DNA from: Butyrivibrio sp. INlla14
GTDB lineage: Bacteria > Bacillota > Clostridia > Lachnospirales > Lachnospiraceae
Assembly: GCF_900102515.1 (NCBI RefSeq)
Contig: NZ_FMVS01000009.1
Coordinates: 99,182-163,181 of the forward strand
Direction of reading: 5' to 3'
Length of the DNA stretch: 64,000 nt
Part shown: positions 26,462 through 35,082 of the stretch, piece by piece
How the letters are laid out: every line of letters begins with the position of its first letter
How positions within the stretch are numbered: position 1 is the first letter of the stretch
Notes under the pieces: generated by a model
What the model was told of the DNA's origin: nothing
Seen by the model: only the letters and a program-made list of their open reading frames with translations
Database searches by the model: none
Position numbers and translations under genes: made by a program

Positions 26462-27400
26462 ATGAAGAAACCATTTTTTACAATTATCATAGTGTCATAT
26501 AATCCCGGGGAGAAGCTATTTGAAACTATTAGAAGTGTAGAAAAGCAGAACTTTACTGACTATAGGATTCTGATAAAGGACGGAATGTCAACTGATGGAT
26601 CCATTGATAAATTAAAAATAGCATACGATATCGGAATTGCCGGCGAAGATGAAGGAAAAGTCATAACTCTTTTAGAGAGCTGTGATAATGGCATTTACCA
26701 CGGTATGAATATTGCTACGGCTTTTCTTGAAGGCAAGATCAAGGAAAAGAGAGCTATGAGAGAGGAACTCGATGATCCTCAGGAGGTCAAGCTTTTAAAA
26801 GCTGGTGAGGAACCTTCATATGTCTTTTTCCTGAACTGTGGCGACAGGTTCTATGATGAGAATGTCTTAAGAACTGTGCATGATGAGATAGAAAAGAGAA
26901 TTCACAGGAATGGTACTACGCTTCCTGCAATCTATTATGGCGATATATTTGATGCTCAGACAGGGCATATTGTAGCTTCAAATCCTACAATAAATGATTA
27001 CGCGTGTTATAGAAATGTGCCTTCACATCAAGCTTGTTTTTATGATGAGAGACTGATCTACAATAATCCATTTGATCTGAAATATAAGGTAAGGGCTGAT
27101 TATGAGCAGTTCCTTAGGTGCTACTACAAGGATAAGGCAGAAACTCATTATATAAAGACTCTTATTTCAAGCTATGAGGGCGGAGGGTTCTCAGATCAGA
27201 ATAAGAAGCTTTCTGAAGAGGAGCGAAGTGAGATAATCAAACATTATCTAACCAGGTCTCAGATACGGAAGTATGATTTCCTTAGGGTTGTTACTTTGTC
27301 TGGATTTAGAACATTCTTAGCGAATAATAGAATAACGTCAGGTTTATATAACGCCATCAAAACAGCAGTATATAAGGCAAAGGGTGGCAAGGAGGATTGA
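26462..27400 (+). CDS. GT2 family glycosyltransferase
   Basis: A 312-residue GT-A enzyme. It starts with FTIIIVSYNPGEKLFETIRSV, continues with RILIKDGMSTDGSID and NGIYHGMNIA, and has the late donor-site motif FFLNCGDRFYDENVL (about residues 123-137). This resembles the subgroup of GT2 enzymes that includes colanic-acid WcaE-type transferases. A long insert (about 90-118) is charged. GGGAG precedes the ATG. It lies between the EpsG polymerase and two GT4 enzymes and is likely one of the repeat-unit transferases. Confidence 0.9.
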   Translation: MKKPFFTIIIVSYNPGEKLFETIRSVEKQNFTDYRILIKDGMSTDGSIDKLKIAYDIGIAGEDEGKVITLLESCDNGIYHGMNIATAFLEGKIKEKRAMREELDDPQEVKLLKAGEEPSYVFFLNCGDRFYDENVLRTVHDEIEKRIHRNGTTLPAIYYGDIFDAQTGHIVASNPTINDYACYRNVPSHQACFYDERLIYNNPFDLKYKVRADYEQFLRCYYKDKAETHYIKTLISSYEGGGFSDQNKKLSEEERSEIIKHYLTRSQIRKYDFLRVVTLSGFRTFLANNRITSGLYNAIKTAVYKAKGGKED

Positions 27401-27402
27401 TA

Positions 27403-28692
27403 TTGAAGGTTCTTTGGTTATGTAATATTATGCTTCCAGCTTATGCCAGAGCTCATGATCTTAATTTTTCCGTAAGAGAAGGCTGGCTGTCTGGCTGCTT
27501 TAACAGAATAACAAAGGCAGGAGAGTCAGAGAGAGAGGTTTTGCTTGGTGTATGCTTTCCTGCTTGTGGAGAGATTGCCTCATCTAGTGAAGTTATAGAT
27601 GGGGTTACTTACTACGGCTTTGAAGAGGATTTAAATCACCCGGAGAACTATGATGAAGCTTTGGAAAATCGATTTGCCCAGATTCTGGAAGATTTTAAGC
27701 CGGATATAGTGCATATCTTTGGAACTGAGTTTCCACATGCGCTTGCAATGCTTAAATCTTTTGATGATTCCAAGAAAGTACTTTTGGGGATACAAGGATT
27801 ATGCGGAAGAATTGCTGATGAATATATGGCCATGCTTCCTGAATCAGTTCAGAGATCGGCTACATTTAGAGACAGGCTCAAAGAGGACTCTCTTTTGCAG
27901 CAGCAGGAAAAGTACAGAATAAGAGGCGAGAGGGAAAAGGAGACAATTCTTCTGGCTGGAAATATCACAGGCAGAACTGAGTTTGACAGGAAAGAGACTA
28001 GTGCAATAAATCCGAACGCCAGATATTTCGCCATGAATGAGACAATGAGGCCTGCTTTTTATGAAGGCAAGTGGCAGGAGAAGAATGCAATTCCACATAG
28101 TATCTTTTTGTCTCAGGGAGATTATCCTCTCAAGGGCTTTCATTTTATGTTGGAGGCTATGCCTAAGATTTTGGAAAAGTATCCTGATGCACATTTGTAT
28201 GTGGCTGGCAATAATATCATAGGCAAGGGACAGAGTAAATATCCTTATTTTCTGAGGGCAAGTGCCTATGGCAAGTATTTAAGAGGCCTTATATCTTCAG
28301 GGAAACTCAAAAAGAAGGTAACTATGGTGGGAATGCTTAGCGAGCAGGAAATGAAGGAAAAGATGCTGCAGAGTAGTATTTTTGTATGTCCATCTATTCT
28401 TGAAAATTCCCCCAATTCACTGGCGGAAGCAATGCTCCTTGGAATGCCAATTGTGGCTGCAAGAGTTGGTGGTATTCCCAGCATGATACAGAACAACAAG
28501 GAATGTACCTTTTTTGAAGGCGGAAATAGCGATCAGCTTGCTGATGCCATAATTCAGATGTGGGATGAACCTGTGATTTCTGCAGTTTACGGAGATAATG
28601 CCAGAAAGCATGCGCTTATTTCCCATGATCCTGACGCTAATTATCAGAAGCTCATGCAAATATATAGAGAAATAGTTGATCATAAAGGATGA
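27403..28692 (+). CDS. GT4 family glycosyltransferase
   Basis: A 429-residue GT-B retaining transferase. It begins KVLWLCNIMLPAYA. The donor-binding C-terminal domain has FLSQGDYPLKGFHFMLEAMP, VTMVGMLSEQEMKEKM, and the EX7E region SILENSPNSLAEAMLLGMP (about residues 337-355) with VAARVGGIPSM. The start is the TTG at 27403: GGAGG ends exactly seven bases ahead of it, while a TTG at 27397 would be only one base from that site. It follows the GT2 gene by 2 bp. Confidence 0.9.
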   Translation: MKVLWLCNIMLPAYARAHDLNFSVREGWLSGCFNRITKAGESEREVLLGVCFPACGEIASSSEVIDGVTYYGFEEDLNHPENYDEALENRFAQILEDFKPDIVHIFGTEFPHALAMLKSFDDSKKVLLGIQGLCGRIADEYMAMLPESVQRSATFRDRLKEDSLLQQQEKYRIRGEREKETILLAGNITGRTEFDRKETSAINPNARYFAMNETMRPAFYEGKWQEKNAIPHSIFLSQGDYPLKGFHFMLEAMPKILEKYPDAHLYVAGNNIIGKGQSKYPYFLRASAYGKYLRGLISSGKLKKKVTMVGMLSEQEMKEKMLQSSIFVCPSILENSPNSLAEAMLLGMPIVAARVGGIPSMIQNNKECTFFEGGNSDQLADAIIQMWDEPVISAVYGDNARKHALISHDPDANYQKLMQIYREIVDHKG

Positions 28693-29909
28693 AACCAGTG
28701 GAAAGACAGATAGTTGTTACTTTTGTCTCTAACTACATAAATCATCATCAGCTTCCTTTTTGCCTTGCTATGAACGACATGGAAAATGTGGAATTTCATT
28801 TTGTCCAGACAAGCCCTATGGAGCAGAAGAGGCTGGAAATGGGCTGGGGAGTTGATACAAAAGATTACCCTTTTGTAACACTGTTCTATGAGGAAGAAGA
28901 AAAGGCCAGAGAATTGATTCTTGATAGTGATGTTACAATTTTGGGATGGTCTGATGGGGTAATTGCTGATATTGAAAAGACAAGGCTTTCTTCCGGTAAG
29001 CTTACCTTTAGAGTAAGCGAGCGTATCTATAGGGAGGGACAATGGAAGTTTATAAGTCCCAAGGGGCTTATGCGCAAGTATCAGGAGCACATAAAATATA
29101 GGAAAAAACCGGTATATCTTTTGTGTGCAGGAGCTTATGTGGCTTCTGACTTTGAGCTGATAAACAGCTACCCTGGGAAAAAGTATAAGTGGGGCTATTT
29201 TCCGCAAAGGCAGGCAGAGAGCTCTTTTACCAAATCTGAGATCATAGGGCCATTAGACACTATAAATATCTGCTGGGCTGGAAGACTGATAGATCTAAAG
29301 CACCCGGAATTTGCAATAGAGGCGGCAAGAAGGCTAAGGGACAAAAATTACTCTTTTCACATGGACATAATTGGAGATGGAGATAAGAGAGAAGAGCTTA
29401 GTGGCCTTATAGACAGATATGCTCTTGGCGGTCTAGTTTCTTTAAGAGGTGCCATGAAGCCAGTTGAAGTGGTAAGTTACATGGAAAAGGCAGATGTATT
29501 TCTCTTTACGAGTAATTATCTCGAGGGCTGGGGAGCAGTAGTGAATGAGGCTATGCAGAGCGGCTGCGCAGTAGTTGCTTCTTTCGAAGCAGGAGCTGTG
29601 CCATTTCTGATTATGGATGAGATAAATGGTCTTACCTACAATAGCGGCAGTTTTGAGCGCTTTTTTGACAAGGTATTGTATTTATTTGAAAATAGAGATA
29701 AAATTCGAGAGTTTGGTAATAGGGCAAAAGATACTATTTGCTCAAGATGGAATGCAGAAAGCGGAGCCAGGGAGTTTGTGAGGTTTGCAAGAGAGTACCT
29801 TGATGGGAAAGAGCCGCAGCCAAGCCCTGAGGGACCTATGAGTATAGCACCCATATTGACACCTCCTGGATTTTTCAGAACTCTGCAGGAAAAGAATAGA
29901 TTGGAATAA
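28689..29909 (+). CDS. GT4 family glycosyltransferase
   Basis: A 406-residue GT-B enzyme. The C-terminal nucleotide-binding domain is typical: NICWAGRLIDLKHPEFAIEA (about residues 196-215), LSGLIDRYALGGLVSLRGAM, and FLFTSNYLEGWGAVVNEAMQ, which holds the glutamate pair of the EX7E motif, with SGCAVVASFEAGAVP. The N-terminal acceptor domain is unusual (VVTFVSNYINHHQLPFCLA), a pattern often seen in exopolysaccharide transferases. The ATG overlaps the preceding stop as ATGA. Donor sugar unknown; fucose or mannose are candidates from context only. Confidence 0.9.
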   Translation: MKPVERQIVVTFVSNYINHHQLPFCLAMNDMENVEFHFVQTSPMEQKRLEMGWGVDTKDYPFVTLFYEEEEKARELILDSDVTILGWSDGVIADIEKTRLSSGKLTFRVSERIYREGQWKFISPKGLMRKYQEHIKYRKKPVYLLCAGAYVASDFELINSYPGKKYKWGYFPQRQAESSFTKSEIIGPLDTINICWAGRLIDLKHPEFAIEAARRLRDKNYSFHMDIIGDGDKREELSGLIDRYALGGLVSLRGAMKPVEVVSYMEKADVFLFTSNYLEGWGAVVNEAMQSGCAVVASFEAGAVPFLIMDEINGLTYNSGSFERFFDKVLYLFENRDKIREFGNRAKDTICSRWNAESGAREFVRFAREYLDGKEPQPSPEGPMSIAPILTPPGFFRTLQEKNRLE

Positions 29910-29914
29910 GCTTT

Positions 29915-31138
29915 ATGAGAATGATTGACAAGATTTTTGAAGTGGAATTTAAGTTTGGAAAGGTGAAGCTAAAGTGTTTTGATATACTGTGCGCCATGGT
30001 GCTTACAGCTATGGGGCTTCTTTTTCGCTTCTCTTTGTATGATATTAAGTCTGGCGATTATGTAACAGCCTTTGCCGACTGGATGAGAGAGTGCCACGAG
30101 GCTGGAGGATTTGCCTATCTCGGAATTCAGCCCGGCGTGACAGCTGCCAGTACATTTGACTATAACTGTATGTTTCAGTATTTGATAGTGATACTTCATT
30201 ACATTGGCGGACATGTTGAGGATATGTATCTGGTAAAGAGTTTATCAGTATTATTTGACTTTGTATGTGCAGTGAATCTGGCCCGCATTACTTTCCAGGT
30301 AACAGGCGGAAATATGCAAAAGACAATGCTTTCTTATTATGGAGTTCTTTTCCTGCCTACAGTCGTATTAAATAGTGCTGCCTGGGCTCAGAATGATTCG
30401 ATTTATACTGCCTTTATACTGCTTGCTCTTTTGCATATAATAAGAGGCAATGATTTCAGGGCATTTATGTACCTTGCTATTTCATACAGTTTCAAGCAGC
30501 AGGCAATCTTCTTTATGCCTTTCATAATAATCATGTGGCTAAAGAATAGGATAAAGATCAGATATATCCTTGCTATACCAGTTTTTCACGTACTTGCGAT
30601 GATTCCTGCAGCTATTGCTGGCAGAAGCTGGGGAGATCTTCTTGGAATATATGGCAATCAGGTTTCTATGTTCTCAAGACTTACTATGAATTACCCTAGC
30701 ATTTACACTATTATCACTTCTGATCTTAAGAAGGGAACAAGGCAGCTTGTAATAAGAGCTGGAGTGTTGGCCACAGTTATTATTTTTGGAATGTTGGCTT
30801 CATATATTTATCACAAGAAGTTTAAGATTACGGATAAATTTATAATCACACTTGTTATTTTTACTGCAGAACTTTGCTGCTTCTGCTTGCCTGTAATGCA
30901 TGAGAGATATGGCTATATGCCAGAAATGCTGGCTGTTGTTTATGCACTTTATAGCTATAAGAGGCTTCCAATCTGTGCATTTTTGCAGGTGATATCCATG
31001 ATCACATATACAAGATATTTATTTGGCTCTACAGTTACAATGTTATGGCCATTGACGGTAGCTATGCTTGTTATTATTCTTACAGTTGGCTATGACCTGT
31101 ATCAGCAGATGCAGATTTCGGAGGAAGCAGATGCCTGA
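29915..31138 (+). CDS. Polytopic GT-C-like mannosyltransferase candidate
   Basis: A 407-residue membrane protein with about ten helices. Several features are typical of GT-C enzymes that use polyprenyl-phosphate sugars. These are DYVTAFADWMRECHEAGG in the first external loop with two acidic residues, the second-loop motif DYNCMFQYLIVILHYI, and NSAAWAQNDSIYTAFILLAL, which recalls the WxQ.D pattern of Alg/PIG-type transferases. A role in adding a sugar outside the membrane is inferred. The ribosome binding site is poor, so it may be coupled to the gene 5 bp upstream. Confidence 0.75.
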   Translation: MRMIDKIFEVEFKFGKVKLKCFDILCAMVLTAMGLLFRFSLYDIKSGDYVTAFADWMRECHEAGGFAYLGIQPGVTAASTFDYNCMFQYLIVILHYIGGHVEDMYLVKSLSVLFDFVCAVNLARITFQVTGGNMQKTMLSYYGVLFLPTVVLNSAAWAQNDSIYTAFILLALLHIIRGNDFRAFMYLAISYSFKQQAIFFMPFIIIMWLKNRIKIRYILAIPVFHVLAMIPAAIAGRSWGDLLGIYGNQVSMFSRLTMNYPSIYTIITSDLKKGTRQLVIRAGVLATVIIFGMLASYIYHKKFKITDKFIITLVIFTAELCCFCLPVMHERYGYMPEMLAVVYALYSYKRLPICAFLQVISMITYTRYLFGSTVTMLWPLTVAMLVIILTVGYDLYQQMQISEEADA

Positions 31139-32138
31139 CTTTAAGGACAAGATTTCAGTAATAGTGCCGGCTTATAACATAGAAGACCTTTTGCCCAAGT
31201 GCGTGGAGTCTCTAGTTGCGCAGGATTATCCGGCAGATCTTTTTGAAATTATTGTTGTAGATGATGGCTCAACTGATGAAACTGGAAAAGTGGCTGATGA
31301 TCTGGCTGGGCGCTATGGAAACGTAAAGGTATTTCACAAGAAAAACGGTGGATCCAGTAGTGCCAGAAATCTTGGCATCAGCAGAGCAACAGGTGATTAT
31401 ATTGGTTTCGTGGATAGCGATGACTTTGTTGATGAGCACATGTACAGCACTATGATGAAGGCAAGCCTTGAATATGATGCAGATATGGTGCAGATTTCAA
31501 GAAATGAGATTGCAGAGGATGGAAGTTTCCTTCCAGATGTTGTTATCCCTCCTTCTGAGATTACCACGATTACTCCATCTGAGCATCTTAGGACGCTGCT
31601 CATGCATATAGGAGATGCATCTTTTTGCACCAAACTTGTAAAAAGAGAATTCTTCGGAAAAGATATGCTTTTTCCTGAGGGAGAGCTTAACGAAGACTTT
31701 TATCTGATGATCCATATGCTGGAGAAGGTTAATAAAGTCGTGATTCTTCCGCAGCAGTATTATCATGTGTTTTATAGAACTGGCAGTAATTCTCGCAAAA
31801 AGGCTGAGGATAAGGATTATTTCCCATCAGTATTTACAGATATAGTAAGAAATAGCGATGTTGTACTTGAACTGGTAAAAAGAAATCATCCTGAGCTTAC
31901 TGATATAGCACTTAGGTTTGGATTTGTCCAGAGACTGGACTACCTTCTTCATATACCGATTTCCAAAATGACAAAAGACAATTCTTTTTACAGAGCTGTT
32001 GTCAGATTTATCAGAGGAAATCTAGGGGAGATATTTGCAAATGATTATCTTACTGGCAAGCAGAAGGCATATCTTATGATCCTTGCAGTAAACCCAAGGG
32101 GAATCAGAATGCTTCACGCCAGAATTCGCGGCTTATAG
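31131..32138 (+). CDS. GT2 family glycosyltransferase
   Basis: A 335-residue GT-A enzyme similar to EpsJ/WcaA-type transferases. It has ISVIVPAYNIEDLLPKCVES, IIVVDDGSTDETGKV, and the metal site GFVDSDDFVDEHMYSTM (about residues 87-103). The catalytic-base segment is GELNEDFYLMIHMLE. The start is the ATG at 31131 with GGAGG six bases ahead; it overlaps the preceding gene by 8 bp. A longer frame from 31068 lies inside the previous gene and is not supported. Confidence 0.92.
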   Translation: MPDFKDKISVIVPAYNIEDLLPKCVESLVAQDYPADLFEIIVVDDGSTDETGKVADDLAGRYGNVKVFHKKNGGSSSARNLGISRATGDYIGFVDSDDFVDEHMYSTMMKASLEYDADMVQISRNEIAEDGSFLPDVVIPPSEITTITPSEHLRTLLMHIGDASFCTKLVKREFFGKDMLFPEGELNEDFYLMIHMLEKVNKVVILPQQYYHVFYRTGSNSRKKAEDKDYFPSVFTDIVRNSDVVLELVKRNHPELTDIALRFGFVQRLDYLLHIPISKMTKDNSFYRAVVRFIRGNLGEIFANDYLTGKQKAYLMILAVNPRGIRMLHARIRGL

Positions 32139-32149
32139 AGGGTTTATAA

Positions 32150-33760
32150 ATGAAACGAATAGGTATAATATTGATTTTCGTGTTTTCTATAATAGTAAAT
32201 GTTTACTTTGGCTTTCAAAAAGCCGGATTTCACGAAGATGAGTATTATACCTATTTTTCTTCTAATAGAACAATGGGGCTTTACCAGCCAGACAGACAGT
32301 GGCAGGATAGGCAGACTATTCTCGATGAATTTGTTGTAAAACCAGGTGAGGGATTCAGGTTTGGGCTGGTACGGCTGGTTCAGTCATGGGATGTTCATCC
32401 ACCTTTTTACTACTATATATTTCATACGGCTTGTTCTATTGTTCCTGGTGTTTTTACAAAATGGACCGGAATCATAACAAATCTTTTGGCTTTTGCCCTT
32501 TGTTTCTGGATTTTATATCTGATCCTTGAAAGACTTAGGGTTTCAGTTGGGATGCAAGCTGCAGCTCTTTTGTTTTATGGAGTAAATCCTCAGATTATAT
32601 CTTGTAATATGCTGATCAGGATGTATGCCTGGTTATCACTTTTTGTTGCTCTGTGCGCTTATCTTCATGTGAGAATGGTGCAGGAGGAAGAAAAAGAGAA
32701 TTCAGAGAGAAAATTCTTTATTGGACATATGCTTCCAATAATGATTGTTTCATATTTCGGATTTCTGACACAGTATTTTTACCTGTTTTTCTTTGTGGCT
32801 ATAGGCGTTTCCTATAGCGCTTATGTTGTATTCTGGAAAAAGAATCTAAAAAGAGGAATACTATATGTCTCTTCCTGCGCTGTTTCTCTTTTGCTGGCGG
32901 TAATTAGTTATCCGGCAAGCGTGCGTCACCTCTTTGGAGGCTATAGAGGAAGTGAAGCGGCGGGAAGTATCTTTGATCTGGGAAACACATTTATGAGACT
33001 ATCTTTCTTTACAGATCTTCTCAATGACTTTGTTTTTGGCGGATTCTTTTACCTGATAGTGATCTTGTTACTGGTGATGGTTATTGCGTCTTATATTTCT
33101 AAAAAAGTGATACAGAAAAGTGATGGAAGCAGACAGATCAGCCAAAAAGATTCTTTCGGGCCGGAATATATCATTCTTACCCTTGGGACGATAGGATATT
33201 TTCTTCTTACAGCTAAAGCAGCTCTTTTGGTTGGAAGTGCTTCGAACAGATATGAGATGCCAGCGTATGGATTGATCATAATTATAGTGTTTGCATCTTT
33301 TAACCTTGTTTTTAATTTAAAGACAGACACTAAAAATATCAGAAAAATCAGGAGCTATACAATAACAATTGTTTTTGCTGCGGTGGTTTTCTTATTGATC
33401 AAAGGAATAAATATCAACGATAGAGTACTGTTCCTATATAGGGAAGATACAGAAAAAATAGAATACGCTACTCAAAATAGTGAAGGTGTTGCGGTAGTTA
33501 TGTTTAATCCTGCTACTCCGCATAATGTATGGAGACTTACTGATGAACTTCTAGAGTACAGGAAAGTGTTCTATATGGATGAGGAAAATCTTGACAAACT
33601 GACTGAACCAGAAATCGTAGATGCAACAAGGATCACTTTATATGTAGCAGATGATGATTATCAGGAAGAAGCGATTAACAATCTTATGGACAGCGTAGAG
33701 CTTACTAACATTAGTCAGTTATTTTCTGAGGATATGTGGAAAACTTATGAGATATATTGA
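32150..33760 (+). CDS. GT39/ArnT-like polytopic glycosyltransferase
   Basis: A 536-residue membrane protein with about 11-12 helices. The first external loop carries GFHEDEYYTYFSSNR (about residues 25-39), matching the acidic DE motif of the PMT/ArnT GT-C fold, and a second loop has SWDVHPPFYYYIFHTA with the HPP pattern typical of that family. The hydrophilic tail (about 430-536) is probably extracytoplasmic. These enzymes take sugars from polyprenyl phosphates on the outer face. GAGGG precedes the ATG. It ends the glycan part before the chromate-transporter genes. Confidence 0.83.
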   Translation: MKRIGIILIFVFSIIVNVYFGFQKAGFHEDEYYTYFSSNRTMGLYQPDRQWQDRQTILDEFVVKPGEGFRFGLVRLVQSWDVHPPFYYYIFHTACSIVPGVFTKWTGIITNLLAFALCFWILYLILERLRVSVGMQAAALLFYGVNPQIISCNMLIRMYAWLSLFVALCAYLHVRMVQEEEKENSERKFFIGHMLPIMIVSYFGFLTQYFYLFFFVAIGVSYSAYVVFWKKNLKRGILYVSSCAVSLLLAVISYPASVRHLFGGYRGSEAAGSIFDLGNTFMRLSFFTDLLNDFVFGGFFYLIVILLLVMVIASYISKKVIQKSDGSRQISQKDSFGPEYIILTLGTIGYFLLTAKAALLVGSASNRYEMPAYGLIIIIVFASFNLVFNLKTDTKNIRKIRSYTITIVFAAVVFLLIKGININDRVLFLYREDTEKIEYATQNSEGVAVVMFNPATPHNVWRLTDELLEYRKVFYMDEENLDKLTEPEIVDATRITLYVADDDYQEEAINNLMDSVELTNISQLFSEDMWKTYEIY

Positions 33761-33797
33761 CCTTTTGTGGAAAAAGATATTGTGAGGAAGAATAGTT

Positions 33798-34367
33798 TTG
33801 CTTATTGATTTGTTTTTTACCTTTTTTAAAATTGGCCTTTTTACCTTTGGCGGTGGATATGCCATGATATCCCTCATTCAGGATGCTTGTGTTGAGAGGA
33901 AAAAGTGGATAACTGACGAAGAGATGATGGATATTACAGTGATAGCTGAATCAACACCAGGTCCTGTTGCTATCAACTGTGCTACCTATGTTGGATATAA
34001 AAAGAGTGGGCTAAAAGGTGCAATTGCGGCTACTATTGGAGTTGTACTGCCATCCTTTGTCATCATCTATCTTATATCATTGTTTCTTGACAGTTTTCTG
34101 GAAATTACTTGGATAGCCAGCGCTTTTAAAGGAATAAAGATAGCTGTTGGAGTGTTGATACTTGATGCAGCACTTAAGCTCATCAGAAAAATGCAAAAAA
34201 AACCTTTTCAGGTAGTGGTGCTCATTACAGCATTTATTATAATGATGGTTGTTAACCTTTTTGCCGTTAAGATTTCATCCATAACACTAATGCTGATTGC
34301 TGGTGCGTGCGGGCTTTTAGTATATGCCCTTGCGAAAATTAAAAAGAAGGGAGATTGTGCCAGATGA
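33798..34367 (+). CDS. Chromate transporter family, half-size protein 1
   Basis: A 189-residue membrane protein equal to one CHR domain. The N-terminal motif FFKIGLFTFGGGYAMISLIQ and the STPGPVAINCATYVGY motif are the family signatures, followed by about five membrane helices. It starts at a TTG (33798) with GAGG ten bases ahead. Short CHR proteins come in adjacent pairs that together form the transporter, and its partner overlaps it by 4 bp. Chromate or another oxyanion may be exported; the natural substrate is often unknown. It is the only transporter of this type amid glycan genes. Confidence 0.9.
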   Translation: MLIDLFFTFFKIGLFTFGGGYAMISLIQDACVERKKWITDEEMMDITVIAESTPGPVAINCATYVGYKKSGLKGAIAATIGVVLPSFVIIYLISLFLDSFLEITWIASAFKGIKIAVGVLILDAALKLIRKMQKKPFQVVVLITAFIIMMVVNLFAVKISSITLMLIAGACGLLVYALAKIKKKGDCAR

Positions 34368-34939
34368 TTTACATTGACCTTTTTCTTGGATTTTTAAAGG
34401 TAGGCCTTTTTTCTTTTGGTGGAGCCTATGCAGCGATACCACTTATCAGGGATGTGGTACTTTATTATGGTTGGATAGATGATGAAAAGCTCTCTTACAT
34501 GATAGCAGTCAGTGAGAGTACCCCAGGGCCTCTTATGGTCAATATGGCAACTTATATAGGAAGTACCATGGCAGGTTTGCCTGGAGCGGTGATAGCAACT
34601 TTTACAGTTGTTCTTCCTGCGTTTATCATTATCGTTTTGGTACTGGTTGTTATGAAAAACTTAATGGGTAACCCTTACGTTCAGGCGGTTTTAAACGGAT
34701 TAAAGCCTTGCATTATGGGAATCATCCTGGCTATGGGAGTTAATATGATCCTTCAGAGCACGGTTATATCAGGTACAGCGGAGAGCTTATCATTAAATGG
34801 TGATACTAGGGCTATACTATTGTGCTTTATATTTGTAATTGTGTACTTCGGATCAAGGAAAGTTGTAAAGAAAGGTATTTCTGCCATTACACTTATTGGC
34901 TTATCAGCCATTGCAGGAATTATCGCTTACGGAGTATGA
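34364..34939 (+). CDS. Chromate transporter family, half-size protein 2
   Basis: A 191-residue CHR-domain protein paralogous to its neighbour: LFLGFLKVGLFSFGGAYAAI, then SESTPGPLMVNMATYIGST, and about five to six helices. I chose the ATG at 34364, which overlaps the previous stop as ATGA and has AGGGAG ten bases ahead. A TTG at 34355 is too close to that site. The two halves probably insert in opposite orientation and act as a heterodimer. A bidirectional terminator follows. Confidence 0.9.
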   Translation: MIYIDLFLGFLKVGLFSFGGAYAAIPLIRDVVLYYGWIDDEKLSYMIAVSESTPGPLMVNMATYIGSTMAGLPGAVIATFTVVLPAFIIIVLVLVVMKNLMGNPYVQAVLNGLKPCIMGIILAMGVNMILQSTVISGTAESLSLNGDTRAILLCFIFVIVYFGSRKVVKKGISAITLIGLSAIAGIIAYGV

Positions 34940-34982
34940 GAAGTGTTGTCTGAAGCAGGACAGGTCAAAAATATATCTAATA

Positions 34983-35023
34983 AGAAAATGCCATAGCCCG
35001 CATCACGGACTATGGCATTTTCT
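34983..35023. terminator. Bidirectional terminator between chr pair and DUF6044-type gene
   Basis: A perfect 14-bp stem AGAAAATGCCATAG / CTATGGCATTTTCT (34983-34996 with 35010-35023) with a 13-base loop. The outer A/T-rich bases give a U-run on either strand, and the flanking genes converge, so it should stop transcription from both sides. Confidence 0.88.
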
Positions 35024-35082
35024 ATTGTAGTATTACTTACAGTCCTGCAAGTTTCAATTGCAGACCGAGGGCGTTCATGCAA

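Noticed and set aside
31068..31130. N-terminal extension of the GT2 gene into the preceding membrane gene
   Set aside because: GGAGG is placed six bases before the ATG at 31131, where the family N-terminus begins.
35045..35063. Small hairpin CTGCAA/TTGCAG beyond the end of the DUF6044-type gene
   Set aside because: Only 6 bp and not followed by a T-run on the minus strand; the strong stem at 34983-35023 already explains termination.
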